From Adhaeribacter arboris (GTDB lineage: Bacteria; Bacteroidota; Bacteroidia; Cytophagales; Hymenobacteraceae): a stretch of 64,000 bases of DNA. Below the pieces are notes generated by a model, which saw only the letters and a list, made by a program, of their open reading frames with translations, made no database searches and was not told the origin of the DNA. Position 1 is the first letter of the stretch, and each line of letters begins with the position of its first letter. Location: NCBI RefSeq assembly GCF_003023845.1, contig NZ_PYFT01000001.1, forward strand, positions 4,340,001-4,404,000. Direction: 5' to 3'. A program made the translations under genes and the position numbers. Shown in pieces: positions 18,304 to 28,100 of the stretch.

Positions 18304-20436
18304 ATGTTAAGTTTTCGGACAGAATTCGAGAATCCGTTGGTTTCAAAAGAAATAATTGATCTCGACAAAAAAATACGCCAATTCCGGGGAGGTCAGCTGC
18401 CTGACGAGAAATTCCGGAGTTTACGTTTAACCCGCGGTATTTATGGCCAGCGTCAGCCTGGTGTACAAATGGTACGCATTAAATTGCCTTTCGGCCGGTT
18501 AACCGTGAAGCAGTTACTCAAAATTGCCGATGTATCTGATGAGTACGCGAGCAAAAACCTGCATTTAACTACCCGCCAGGATATTCAAATTCACTTTGTG
18601 AGCCTCGACCGCACTCCGGAACTTTGGTCTAAGCTAGCCGAAGATGATATTACTTTACGCGAAGCTTGCGGTAATACCGTGCGTAACGTAACCGCTTCCC
18701 CTGACGCTGGTATCGACCCGAACGAACCATTTGATGTATCGCCTTATGCTTACGAAACATTCCGGTATTTTGTGCGAAATCCTATCTGCCAGGATATGGG
18801 CCGGAAATTTAAAATTGGCTTCTCCGCTTCGGAAGCGGATACGGCCATGGCCTATATGCACGACGTAGGATTCGTGCCTAAAATTAAAACGGAGGACGGC
18901 GAAGAAGTACGCGGTTTCCGGGTAGTATTGGGCGGTGGTTTAGGAGCGCAGCCTATGTTAGCGAAACTAGGTTACGAATTTTTACCCGAAGACCAGGTTA
19001 TTCCGTTGATCGAAGCTGTTGTTCGGGTATTTGACCGCCACGGCGAACGCACTAGCCGCAATAAAGCTCGGCTGAAATACTTAATTGCTAAAATTGGTTT
19101 TGAGGCTTTCATGGACTTAGTAGCGCAGGAACGTACGGCTATTAAAAGCAAGTCGTACGTTATCGATCGCAGCTCCGTTCCCCAACCAGAACCGGCTCCT
19201 GCCCGGGAAATTCCAGCCGTAGAAATTTTAAATCAGAATCATTACGAGGCCTGGCTGAAAACCAACGTTGTAGAGCAAAAGCAAAAAGGTTTTTATTCGG
19301 TGAGAACCCGGGTGTTAATGGGTGATATTAAAACCGATATTGCCCGTAAAATAGCGGCCTTAGTCCAAGATTTTGCGGCGGATGATATCCGGGTAACGGC
19401 TAATCAAGGTTTGTTATTTAAATACATTCGTCCGGAAGCTTTACCTTATTTCTTCCAGGAGTTAAATAAATTAGGTTTAGCCAAACCTGGTTTTGACAGT
19501 ACCGCCGATATTACTACTTGCCCCGGTACCGATACCTGTAACCTAGGTATCACTAATAGTATGGGTATTGCCGAAGTATTGGAAAATATGATTGCCGAAG
19601 AGTTTCCGGATTTAGTTTACAACCACGACATTAAAATTAAAATTAGTGGTTGCATGAACTCCTGCGGACAGCACAGTTTAGCTAATATTGGGTTCCACGG
19701 TAGTTCTATTAAGCACGGCAACGCCGTAGTTCCGGCTTTACAGGTAATGCTGGGCGGCGGTACGTTAGGCAACGGCGAAGGCCGTGTGGGCGACCGGGTA
19801 ATAAAAGTACCTACCAAACGTGGTCCGCATGTTTTGCGCTTCCTGTTCAACGATTTTGAAACCAACGCGTACGACGGCGAATATTTTAATTCGTATTACG
19901 ACCGTCAGGGTAAAAATTATTTCTACCAACTACTAAAACCGTTAGCCGATTTAAGCACTATGGCGCCCGACGATTATAAAGATTGGGGCCACGTAGAAGA
20001 ATATGCCACCGCTATTGGCGTAGGAGAATGCGCCGGCGTAATGATTGATTTAGTAGCTACTCTATTGTATGAGGTAGAAGAAAAACTGGAATGGTCCGTG
20101 GAAGCCTTAAAGAATGGTATGTACGCCGATTCTATTTACCATAGCTACAGCATTTTTGTGGGTACGGCCAAAGCCCTTTTATTAAGCAAAGGAATTGCCT
20201 GCAACACCCAAATTGGTATTATTAACGATTTTGATACGCACTTTGTAGCAAACGGCACTTTTAGCTTCGCGCCGGATTTTAAAACGCACGTGTTGCAAAT
20301 CAACCAGAACGAACCAAGTCCGGAATTTGCCCTGCAATTTTTAACCGAAGCCGACGGCTTCTTAACGGCGGCTAAAAAATACCGCGGCGAAGAGGTAAAC
20401 CGGCCGGAAGTATTGACTGAGTTGCTGAATGTTTGA
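18304..20436 (+). CDS. Siroheme-dependent sulfite (or nitrite) reductase with a C-terminal helical extension
   Basis: 710 residues. Two ferredoxin-like half domains and two siroheme/4Fe-4S domains follow in order. The cluster ligands are Cys406 and Cys412 (TCPGTDTC) and Cys450 and Cys454 (GCMNSC). LTTRQDIQIHFV and RNVTASPDAG are siroheme-binding regions. The last ~150 residues (from about ADLSTMAPDDYKDW) are an all-helical extension resembling HEPN-like domains, absent from classical CysI. Sulfite is the likelier substrate because the gene follows Cys-codon leaders and precedes siroheme synthase and metZ; nitrite is the alternative. Confidence 0.9.
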   Translation: MLSFRTEFENPLVSKEIIDLDKKIRQFRGGQLPDEKFRSLRLTRGIYGQRQPGVQMVRIKLPFGRLTVKQLLKIADVSDEYASKNLHLTTRQDIQIHFVSLDRTPELWSKLAEDDITLREACGNTVRNVTASPDAGIDPNEPFDVSPYAYETFRYFVRNPICQDMGRKFKIGFSASEADTAMAYMHDVGFVPKIKTEDGEEVRGFRVVLGGGLGAQPMLAKLGYEFLPEDQVIPLIEAVVRVFDRHGERTSRNKARLKYLIAKIGFEAFMDLVAQERTAIKSKSYVIDRSSVPQPEPAPAREIPAVEILNQNHYEAWLKTNVVEQKQKGFYSVRTRVLMGDIKTDIARKIAALVQDFAADDIRVTANQGLLFKYIRPEALPYFFQELNKLGLAKPGFDSTADITTCPGTDTCNLGITNSMGIAEVLENMIAEEFPDLVYNHDIKIKISGCMNSCGQHSLANIGFHGSSIKHGNAVVPALQVMLGGGTLGNGEGRVGDRVIKVPTKRGPHVLRFLFNDFETNAYDGEYFNSYYDRQGKNYFYQLLKPLADLSTMAPDDYKDWGHVEEYATAIGVGECAGVMIDLVATLLYEVEEKLEWSVEALKNGMYADSIYHSYSIFVGTAKALLLSKGIACNTQIGIINDFDTHFVANGTFSFAPDFKTHVLQINQNEPSPEFALQFLTEADGFLTAAKKYRGEEVNRPEVLTELLNV

Positions 20437-20444
20437 TATTTTTG

Positions 20445-20693
20445 TCTGAATCGCAGGTATCCACAGATTAAAGGATTACGCCGATTTTTACCGGAACTTT
20501 GTATTTACTTGATTAACTTTATTCTCTGGATTTACTAAAAGATTCCGATTGAGAATAAAAAAATCCTTTTGTGTAAAACAAATTATTAGAAAAATTTGCA
20601 AAATCTGTGGATATCTACGAGCCTGACAAATTAAATCTGTGATGCCAACAAAATCGGCGTAATCCTTTAATTCGCGTAAATCTGCGATTCTGA
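20445..20693. repeat. Long imperfect inverted repeat element (MITE/REP-like)
   Basis: The left arm 20445-20489 and right arm 20649-20693 are reverse complements over 45 bases with about 9 mismatches, sharing uninterrupted ATTAAAGGATTACGCCGATT. An inner segment (GCAAAATCTGTGGATATC, 20598-20615) is a second partial complement of the left arm. The ~250-bp block fills the gap between sulfite reductase and the siroheme synthase fusion. It contains no ORF. Probably a non-autonomous mobile or extragenic palindromic element. Confidence 0.7.
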
Positions 20694-20707
20694 TAATAAA
20701 AATATTC

Positions 20708-22264
20708 GTGTTGACTGAACCTAAACCATTAACTGCTACCGACCAGGAGAATTATCTGTTTCCGGTTTTTCTGAAACTGCACGAACTGCATACCTTAATT
20801 GTAGGCGGCGGCTTGGTGGGGGAAGAAAAAATATCGGCGGTACTCCGTAACAGTCCGGAAGCTAAAGTTACGCTGGTAGCAACGCAAATTTTGCCGCAAA
20901 TAAAGGAATTGGCCGAGCAGCACCCCTACGTAATCTTACTGGAAAGGCCTTACTTGGTGACGGATTTAGAAGGAAAAGACCTGGTAATAGTAGCTACCGA
21001 CGATAAAGCACTGAACCGCCAGATTAAACAAGAAGCAAAAGCTAGAAAGTTACTGGCCAACGTAGCGGATACCCCCGATGAATGCGATTTTTACCTGAGC
21101 TCCATTGTGCAGAAAGGTAATTTAAAAATTGCTATCTCTACCAACGGAAAATCGCCCACGGTAGCTAAACGGGTAAAAGAAGTACTAAACGAAACTTTCC
21201 CCGTTGAACTTGAAGCGGTGCTGGTCAACTTGCAGCAGATCCGGAATAGCTTAAAAGGTGATTTCGCCGAAAAAGTAAAACAACTCAATAATATAACGTC
21301 GGTTCTAGTAGAAAAACCGAACACTTCGGAGGGGGTAACTCCCGCTGAACTGCCTAAACATGCTCCAATTCCTTTAATCCCGCACATTAAACATTCTTGG
21401 CGTTACCGGTTAATTGTGGCCTTTGCTTGCTTAGGTCTAATGATTTCCGGTCACTTGCTGTTCAGCCTTTTACCAATGGATACCATTGGTGTGTATGCTC
21501 GTCAGGCGGCCCAACAGGTTGATTCCAAAATTCTGTGGTTTATGTTGGCAGGTTTTGTGGCCCAGATGATTGATGGGGCTTTAGGGATGGCGTACGGCGT
21601 AAGTGCTTCAACTTTTCTGTTAACGGTAGGTGTGCCACCAGCCTTTGCCAGTGCCAGCGTACATGCTTCCGAAATATTTACCAGCGGTGTATCCGGATTG
21701 ATGCACCTGCGGTTCCGAAACGTAAATAGTAAATTATTTAAAAACCTGCTCCTCCCCGGAGTAATTGGGGCTATTTTAGGCGCTTATGTACTTTCTTCGG
21801 CCGAGAATTACGTGTTTATTATTAAACCTTTGGTGGCTTTATACACTTTATTCCTGGGAGGTGTGATCATTAAAAAAGCCCTAAAGAAAACTACCCGGCG
21901 AAAACCCATCCGGAAACTAGGAATACTTGCCACTGCCGGTGGCTTCCTGGATTCAGTGGGAGGTGGCGGTTGGGGACCAATTGTATCATCCTCGCTTATA
22001 GCCAGTGGCCGTAGTCCTTTGTACACCATTGGCTCCGTAAACCTAGCAGAATTTTTCGTTTCTCTGGCCAGTTCCCTTACTTTTATCACTCTCCTTGGCT
22101 TTAATCATTGGCAGGTAGTCGCCGGATTAGTATTGGGTGGCGTAGTAGCTGCTCCTATTGCGGCTGTTCTAGCGCGTAAACTCCCGATAAAAACCATGAT
22201 GATCTTAGTAGGATTAATTGTGATCATCGTAAGTTTGCGCAACATTATCACAATGCTTTTTTAA
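20708..22264 (+). CDS. Fusion of siroheme synthase N-domain (precorrin-2 dehydrogenase/ferrochelatase) and TSUP (TauE/SafE) transporter
   Basis: 518 residues from GTG 20708 (TTG 20711 is equally possible). Residues ~15-170 are a CysG-N/Met8-like domain: LIVGGGLVGEEK binds NAD, and VIVATDDKALNRQI plus NVADTPDECDFYLSSIVQKGNLKIAISTNGK-type blocks are standard for the enzyme that makes siroheme from precorrin-2. Residues ~225-518 are a TSUP membrane domain with eight or so helices, including QMIDGALGMAYGVSAS and SVGGGGWGPIVSSSLI. TSUP proteins move sulfite, sulfonates or related anions. One polypeptide thus couples cofactor synthesis for sulfite reductase with sulfur-anion transport. Confidence 0.9.
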   Translation: MLTEPKPLTATDQENYLFPVFLKLHELHTLIVGGGLVGEEKISAVLRNSPEAKVTLVATQILPQIKELAEQHPYVILLERPYLVTDLEGKDLVIVATDDKALNRQIKQEAKARKLLANVADTPDECDFYLSSIVQKGNLKIAISTNGKSPTVAKRVKEVLNETFPVELEAVLVNLQQIRNSLKGDFAEKVKQLNNITSVLVEKPNTSEGVTPAELPKHAPIPLIPHIKHSWRYRLIVAFACLGLMISGHLLFSLLPMDTIGVYARQAAQQVDSKILWFMLAGFVAQMIDGALGMAYGVSASTFLLTVGVPPAFASASVHASEIFTSGVSGLMHLRFRNVNSKLFKNLLLPGVIGAILGAYVLSSAENYVFIIKPLVALYTLFLGGVIIKKALKKTTRRKPIRKLGILATAGGFLDSVGGGGWGPIVSSSLIASGRSPLYTIGSVNLAEFFVSLASSLTFITLLGFNHWQVVAGLVLGGVVAAPIAAVLARKLPIKTMMILVGLIVIIVSLRNIITMLF

Positions 22265-22459
22265 GCACCTAAATACCGCTAAATGAATGTTGGACTTGCT
22301 GGAAGGAAAATTAAATACTGCTGCCTCAAGCCCCATTAATTATTTTAAATTTTAACTCAGAAAATACTTAGCGGTATAGCTTAAAAGTTTCCTTCTGAAT
22401 GACAACAGAGAATAAAAGTTAAACTGATGAAAGCATTTTCCAAATAAATTGAAGTAGCT

Positions 22460-22507
22460 AACCTTTTAACTTTTCAACCTCTAACTTGCAACCTGCAACT
22501 TGTAACC
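22460..22507. repeat. AAGTTG-type low-complexity repeat array (copy 1)
   Basis: A run of CAACTT/TAACTT/CAACCT units upstream of metZ; on the minus strand it reads as AAGTTG/AGGTTG units spaced 7-9 bases. Related arrays occur at 28570, 38201 and 48088. Confidence 0.55.
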
Positions 22508-22519
22508 GATATTAAACCC

Positions 22520-23692
22520 GTGAAAGATAACGAAACCAAAGTAATACGCACCCATCCGAATCGCAGCGAATTTCGGGAACATTCAACGCCGCTTTACCTG
22601 ACATCCAGCTTTACTTTCGAGACGGCCGAGCAAGGGCGTGCTTTGTTTGCGGATGAACTGGAAGGCAATATTTATTCCCGCTTTTCGAACCCGAATACGT
22701 CTGAATTTATTGATAAGATGTGCTTGTTAGAAGGCGCCGAAGATGGTTTTGCCTTTGCTACGGGTATGTCGGCGGTGTTCTCCGGGTTTGGTGCCATTCT
22801 GCAATCCGGCGATCATATTCTGGCCTCCCGGTCGGTATTTGGTTCGTCGCATCAATTGCTTACCAAAATCTTGTCTAAGTGGGGGATTACGCATACCTAC
22901 GCCGATGCGGCCCGACCAGAAGAATGGGAAGCTCTCATTCAGCCGAATACTAAATTGATTTTTATCGAAACGCCTTCTAATCCGCAGTTAGAACTTATTG
23001 ATCTGGAATGGCTCGGTAATTTAAAAAAGAAACATAATTTAATTCTGAGCGTCGATAATTGTTTCGCCACCCCTTACCTGCAAACGCCAATAGAATACGG
23101 CGCCGATTTGATTATTCATTCGGCTACTAAATTTATCGATGGCCAGGGTAGAGTTTTAGGAGGAGTAATTGTAGGACGGCAAGATTTAATCGACGAAATT
23201 CGGTTTTTTGCCCGGCATACGGGACCAGCTTTATCGCCGTTTAACGCCTGGGTTCTAAGCAAAAGCCTTGAAACTTTACCCGTCCGGATGGATCGGCACT
23301 GCCAAAGCGCTTTAACTTTAGCGCAATTTTTAGATAATCATTCTGAATTGGAGAGTGTTCTGTATCCGTTTTTACCCTCGCACCCGCAGTACGAATTGGC
23401 AAAAAAACAAATGAAGCAAGGGGGCGGCATCGTTACTTTCGTGGTAAAAGGCGGTTATGCCCGGGCGCATCAATTTATGGATGCTTTGCAAATTGCTTCT
23501 AAAACGGCAAATCTGGGCGATACCCGCACTACCGTTACCCACCCAGCTTCTACTACCCATTCTAAGCTAACCGATGCGGAACGCGCGGCCGTAGGTATTT
23601 CCGATGGACTTATCCGGATTTCGGTAGGATTAGAAAACGTGAACGATTTGATTGCGGATATTGATCAGGCTTTAGCCGCTACTCAGGCATGA
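22520..23692 (+). CDS. metZ: O-succinylhomoserine sulfhydrylase (trans-sulfuration PLP enzyme)
   Basis: 390 residues from GTG 22520. A Cys/Met-metabolism PLP-dependent enzyme with the Schiff-base lysine Lys204 in HSATKFIDGQGRVLGG. The IDGQGR sequence after the lysine is typical of MetZ rather than cystathionine synthase or lyase. It condenses sulfide with an activated homoserine to give homocysteine, so it uses the sulfide made by the sulfite reductase upstream. Other blocks: YSRFSNPN, EGAEDGFAFATGMSA, SVDNCFATPYLQTP, HPASTTHSKLT. O-acetylhomoserine cannot be excluded as substrate. The next gene overlaps by 4 bases (ATGA). Confidence 0.9.
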   Translation: MKDNETKVIRTHPNRSEFREHSTPLYLTSSFTFETAEQGRALFADELEGNIYSRFSNPNTSEFIDKMCLLEGAEDGFAFATGMSAVFSGFGAILQSGDHILASRSVFGSSHQLLTKILSKWGITHTYADAARPEEWEALIQPNTKLIFIETPSNPQLELIDLEWLGNLKKKHNLILSVDNCFATPYLQTPIEYGADLIIHSATKFIDGQGRVLGGVIVGRQDLIDEIRFFARHTGPALSPFNAWVLSKSLETLPVRMDRHCQSALTLAQFLDNHSELESVLYPFLPSHPQYELAKKQMKQGGGIVTFVVKGGYARAHQFMDALQIASKTANLGDTRTTVTHPASTTHSKLTDAERAAVGISDGLIRISVGLENVNDLIADIDQALAATQA

Positions 23693-24603
23693 AAAAATTG
23701 CTTTATTATTTAGCGGATGTTTTCACGGATGAGGTATTCGGGGGTAACCAGCTGGCTGTTTTCCCGGTTGGTGAGGAGGTACCGGAACATTTAATGCAAC
23801 GTATTGCGAAAGAACTAAATCTTTCGGAAACAACTTTTGTACTGCCTCCGGTGAATCCGGCGAACGATATAAAATTACGTATTTTCACGCCGGGTAAAGA
23901 ACTACCCATGGCTGGTCACCCGACTATTGGTACAGCTTACGTATTACTGCAACAAAAATTATTATTGGCAGAAGGTCGTAATCAGGTAATTTTTGAAGAA
24001 GGGGTGGGGAATATTCCGGTAACATTTAAACAAGATGGCCAGGACTTAGGCCTTATTACCATGTCGCAGCCGTTACCGGAATTTGGCCAGACAGTTACGG
24101 ATAAGCAGGTTTTAGCCGATTTACTTTCGGTTGAGGCGGAAGATATTGCAACGGAATTGCCCGCCCAAGTAGTTTCGTGTGGAGTACCATTTTTTTATGT
24201 ATTCTTAAAGAATTTGGCAGCGGTTAAAAAGGCCCGTTTACGCACCGAAGTATTGGAGCATCAACTCAACTATATTGGTACCGAAAGCGTTTTTCTATTT
24301 TCCCGCGAAACCGAGCAAGCCGAGCATTCTGTACACGGTCGCATGTTTGCGCCTGCTTTTGGTATTCCGGAAGATCCGGCTACGGGTAGTGCTTGTGGTC
24401 CTTTAGGCTGTTATCTGGTGCATTACGGCTTAACTCCCGTTGAAACAGATACTACCGAAACAAAAATTATCTGTGAACAAGGCTTTGAAATGGGGCGACC
24501 GAGTTTATTGTATATTACCATCGGGCACGAGAACAATAGTATTACCGGGGTAAAAGTAGGCGGTAAAAGTGTTTTGGTAGGAGAAGGCTATTTTTATTTA
24601 TAA
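23689..24603 (+). CDS. PhzF family isomerase-like protein
   Basis: 304 residues, the normal length of PhzF enzymes (diaminopimelate-epimerase fold). Conserved features are DVFTDEVFGGNQLAVF, the catalytic Glu47 in NLSETTFV, AGHPTIGTA and DPATGSACGPLG. Members isomerise small metabolites; most, like this one, lie outside phenazine clusters and have unknown substrates. It overlaps metZ by 4 bases, so translation is probably coupled, but a role in sulfur metabolism is only guilt by association. Confidence 0.92.
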   Translation: MKKLLYYLADVFTDEVFGGNQLAVFPVGEEVPEHLMQRIAKELNLSETTFVLPPVNPANDIKLRIFTPGKELPMAGHPTIGTAYVLLQQKLLLAEGRNQVIFEEGVGNIPVTFKQDGQDLGLITMSQPLPEFGQTVTDKQVLADLLSVEAEDIATELPAQVVSCGVPFFYVFLKNLAAVKKARLRTEVLEHQLNYIGTESVFLFSRETEQAEHSVHGRMFAPAFGIPEDPATGSACGPLGCYLVHYGLTPVETDTTETKIICEQGFEMGRPSLLYITIGHENNSITGVKVGGKSVLVGEGYFYL

Positions 24604-24623
24604 GAAAAAGTTACGTAAATTAG

Positions 24624-24651
24624 AAAAGGCAGTCGTACGACTGCTTTTTTT
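24624..24651 (+). terminator. Terminator after the metZ-phzF operon
   Basis: The palindrome GCAGTCGTACGACTGC (24629-24644) is preceded by AAAAG and followed by seven T. It ends the sulfur locus. Confidence 0.88.
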
Positions 24652-25172
24652 GTTTATTCTCTGATTTCCACGCTTTGTTCTTATTATCAGAGATTGATCT
24701 CTCATTGCCTTACAAGAGATACTTGATTTTATTCCGCTGAATTTCAGTTCATTTTAAGCTTTCCTCCCGCCAAATTTTCATCCTTACCGAATTATTTACA
24801 ATCAGTTACAAGTAATAGGTTCTGCTAGCTGAACTAACCGTATAATTTCTGTTCGAGTAAACTATCCCGGATTCTACCTTAGAATAAAAGAAGGGATTTA
24901 GTAAAAAATTTAAATTTCTCTTTATTTCCCCGCAATATAACTTTGCTTGTTTTCGTACTATTTTGTGTATTCATCTAGTTTCATCCAAGCTTTAAAATTT
25001 ATTTCTTTTTGCATTATTTCGTTCCTATATTTTCCTGCTGTTTTATGCCGCCCAAAATATTAGACGGCTATCTTGATATTAATTCACATTATTTCTGTAA
25101 ATTATCTTCACTAAATAGAATCTGCTTACGGGGTAAAATATAATTACCCCTTTTAACCAAATCAGGATTTTT
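24652..25172. other. Intergenic region upstream of the SusC-like gene
   Basis: About 520 AT-rich bases with no ORF of coding character. TAACTTTG at 24938-24945 is an exact -7 box match with TTTC 19 bases upstream (24915-24918) as a weak -33, a candidate promoter giving a leader of over 200 bases before the SusC start. No known riboswitch was recognised. Confidence 0.4.
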
Positions 25173-28100
25173 ATGCATCAAAATAATTACCCGAAAAAAG
25201 TACGACGATTAAAAGTTATATTTTTACTAAGTGCTACATTAGGCTACTCCTCCATATCGGTTCCAACAGTTGCCCGCGAGCGCATCCTTACCATTTGGGA
25301 AGTTCCTGTAAGTGGTACGGTAAAAGTGCAGGGCACCAACGGTACCGAAAATGGGGCCGGGGTAACGGTTGTAGAACGAGGCACCAGTAACGGTACTACC
25401 ACCGATGCCAACGGTAGTTTTAAATTAACCGTGAAAGACAATACCTCGGTTTTGGTATTTTCGATGGTTGGCTATAAAAGTCAGGAAATTCTGGTAGCTA
25501 GCCGCACCTCTTTTAACATTACCTTATCCGAAGATGTTAGTACTTTAAACGAAGTGGTAGTTACGGGTTACCAAACTATCGACCGCAAGCTATTTACCGG
25601 TTCCGCTGCTCTGCTTAAAGCGGATGATTCGAAACGGGAAGGAGTGAACGATGTAAGCCGGATGCTGGAAGGTAGAGTAGCGGGAGTATCGGTGCAGAAC
25701 GTATCGGGTACGTTTGGGGCCGCGCCTAAAATCCGGGTGCGGGGCGCTACTTCCATTACCGGCGAAAACAAACCGCTGTGGGTGGTAGACGGCATTCCGT
25801 TGGAAGATATTGTAAACGTATCGAATGAGCAATTATCTACCGGCGATCCTTCTACTTTGATTGGTTCCTCGGTGGCGGGCCTGAACCCCAATGACATTGA
25901 AAGTTTTCAGATTCTGAAAGATGCCTCAGCTACCGCCTTGTACGGCGCCCGCGCCATGAACGGCGTTATTGTAATTACAACTAAAAAAGGTAAAATCGGC
26001 AAACCTATTATTTCGTACACCGGCAACTTTACTACTTATCTGAAGCCTACTTACAATAATTTTAACATCATGAACTCCGCCGACCAGATGTCGGTGTACA
26101 CGGAGTTAGAGCGTAAAGGCTGGCTGAACCATTCGGATGCCTCGCGGCGGCAAGACGGGGGCGTATTTACCAAAATGTACGACGAAATCAACCGCTTCGA
26201 CCCGGCAACTGGCCAGTTTGGATTACAAAATACCCCGGAAGCCCGTGCCGCGTTTTTAGAACCTTATGCCCGCGCGAATACCGATTGGTTTGATATTTTA
26301 TTCCGCAATTCGTTCATGCAGGAGCATTCTCTAAGCGTATCATCCGGCACCGAAAAATCCCAGTTTTATATTTCTACCAGTTATTTACAAGACAACGGCT
26401 GGACCGTAGCCGACGAGGTAAAACGCTTTACCGGTAACGTACGTGCTAATTTCAACGTGTCGGATAAGATTTCGTTTGGGTTGATCACCCAAGGATCCAT
26501 CCGCGACCAACAGGCACCCGGTACCATTGGTCGGGTAAGTAACGCCGTAAGTGGACAGTACGATCGTGATTTTGATATCAATCCTTACAGCTATGCCCTG
26601 AACACTAGCCGGACACTTCGGGCTTACGATGCAAACGGAAACCGGGAGTATTTCCGCCGCAACTTTGCTCCGTTTAATATTCTCGACGAACTCGAAAACA
26701 ACACCCTGGATATTTCTTTACTGGACTTAAAACTGCAAGGCGAATTTTCTTATAAAATCCTGCCTAATCTAAAATATAGCTTTTTAGGCGCGCTGCGGTA
26801 CGCCAGAACGGGTCAGGAGCATAAAGTCCGGGAGAATTCGAACATGGCGAATGCTTACCGGGCCGCCGGTGATGCGACTATTCGCCAAAATAATAAATTT
26901 TTGTACCGCGACCCGGACAATCCCGAAGCAGAACCGGTGGTAGTGTTGCCTTACGGCGGATTTTATAACACCAACGACGATAACCTGGTTAATTACAACT
27001 TCCGAAACCAGTTAGAATGGGATAAAACTTTTAACGAAATACATACGATACGCCTGTTTACTTCGCAGGAATTACGCTACACCGACCGGCAGAATAAAAT
27101 ATTTAATGGTTACGGCTACCAGTACGATAAAGGCGGCGTTCCCTACGTAGATTATCGCCTGATAAAGCAAAATGTAGAAGGTAATTTTAATTATTACGGC
27201 ATGACCATGCGCTACGAACGTTTTCTGGCGTTTATGGCCAACGGAGCGTACTCGTTTAAAGGTAAATATAATCTGAACGGCACCGTTCGTTACGATGGTT
27301 CCAATTTACTCGGCCAGGCCCGTACGGCTCGCTGGTTACCCACCTGGAATGTAAGCGGCTCCTGGAACGTGGATACGGAAGGCTTTATGCAGGCTTTTTT
27401 AAATAAAGTAAACCGGCTCACTTTACGCGCTACCTATGGTCTAACCGCCAGCATGGGAAATGCGACGAACTCCAGCTTAGTTTTAGAAAACATCAGCACC
27501 CGCCGGCCTTATTTATCGGAAGTAGAATCGGCTATTGGCATTCAGTACTTAGAAAATTCTGAGCTAACCTGGGAAAAGCAATACGAAACCAATGTGGGCA
27601 TGGACATTGGCTTGTTTAACGAGCGGGTATCGGTAACCATAGATGCTTACAAACGTAACGGTTTCGACCTGATCGGTAGCATCCGGACTTCGGGCATTGG
27701 CGGGGAAGAATACAAAGTAGCCAACTACGCCGATATGGAGTCGAAAGGTCTGGAATTAACGCTGGGCAGTAATATTGTAAACGAACAAGATTATGGCTTC
27801 CGCACGCAACTTACCGGGGCTTATAACAAAGGCAAAATTACCGAGCTTAAAAATGATCCGGATATTTGGTCGTTAGTAGGTCCGAATGGGGGCTCTCTAC
27901 AGGGCTATCCGTACCGTGGCTTGTTTTCCATCGATTTCCAGGGACTCAATCCTAACAATGGCTCGCCCATTTTTATTAACGAAGATGGCGAAAAGAGCGG
28001 CGACGTGTACCTGCAAAGCGATAAGATTGAGCACTTAAAATACGAAGGTTCCGTCGATCCTATTGTTACGGGTGGGTGGTTTAATTCGTTCCGGTATAAA

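Noticed and set aside
22265-22519. SAM or other riboswitch before metZ
   Set aside because: No known riboswitch core or terminator/antiterminator pair could be recognised; only a low-complexity repeat is present.
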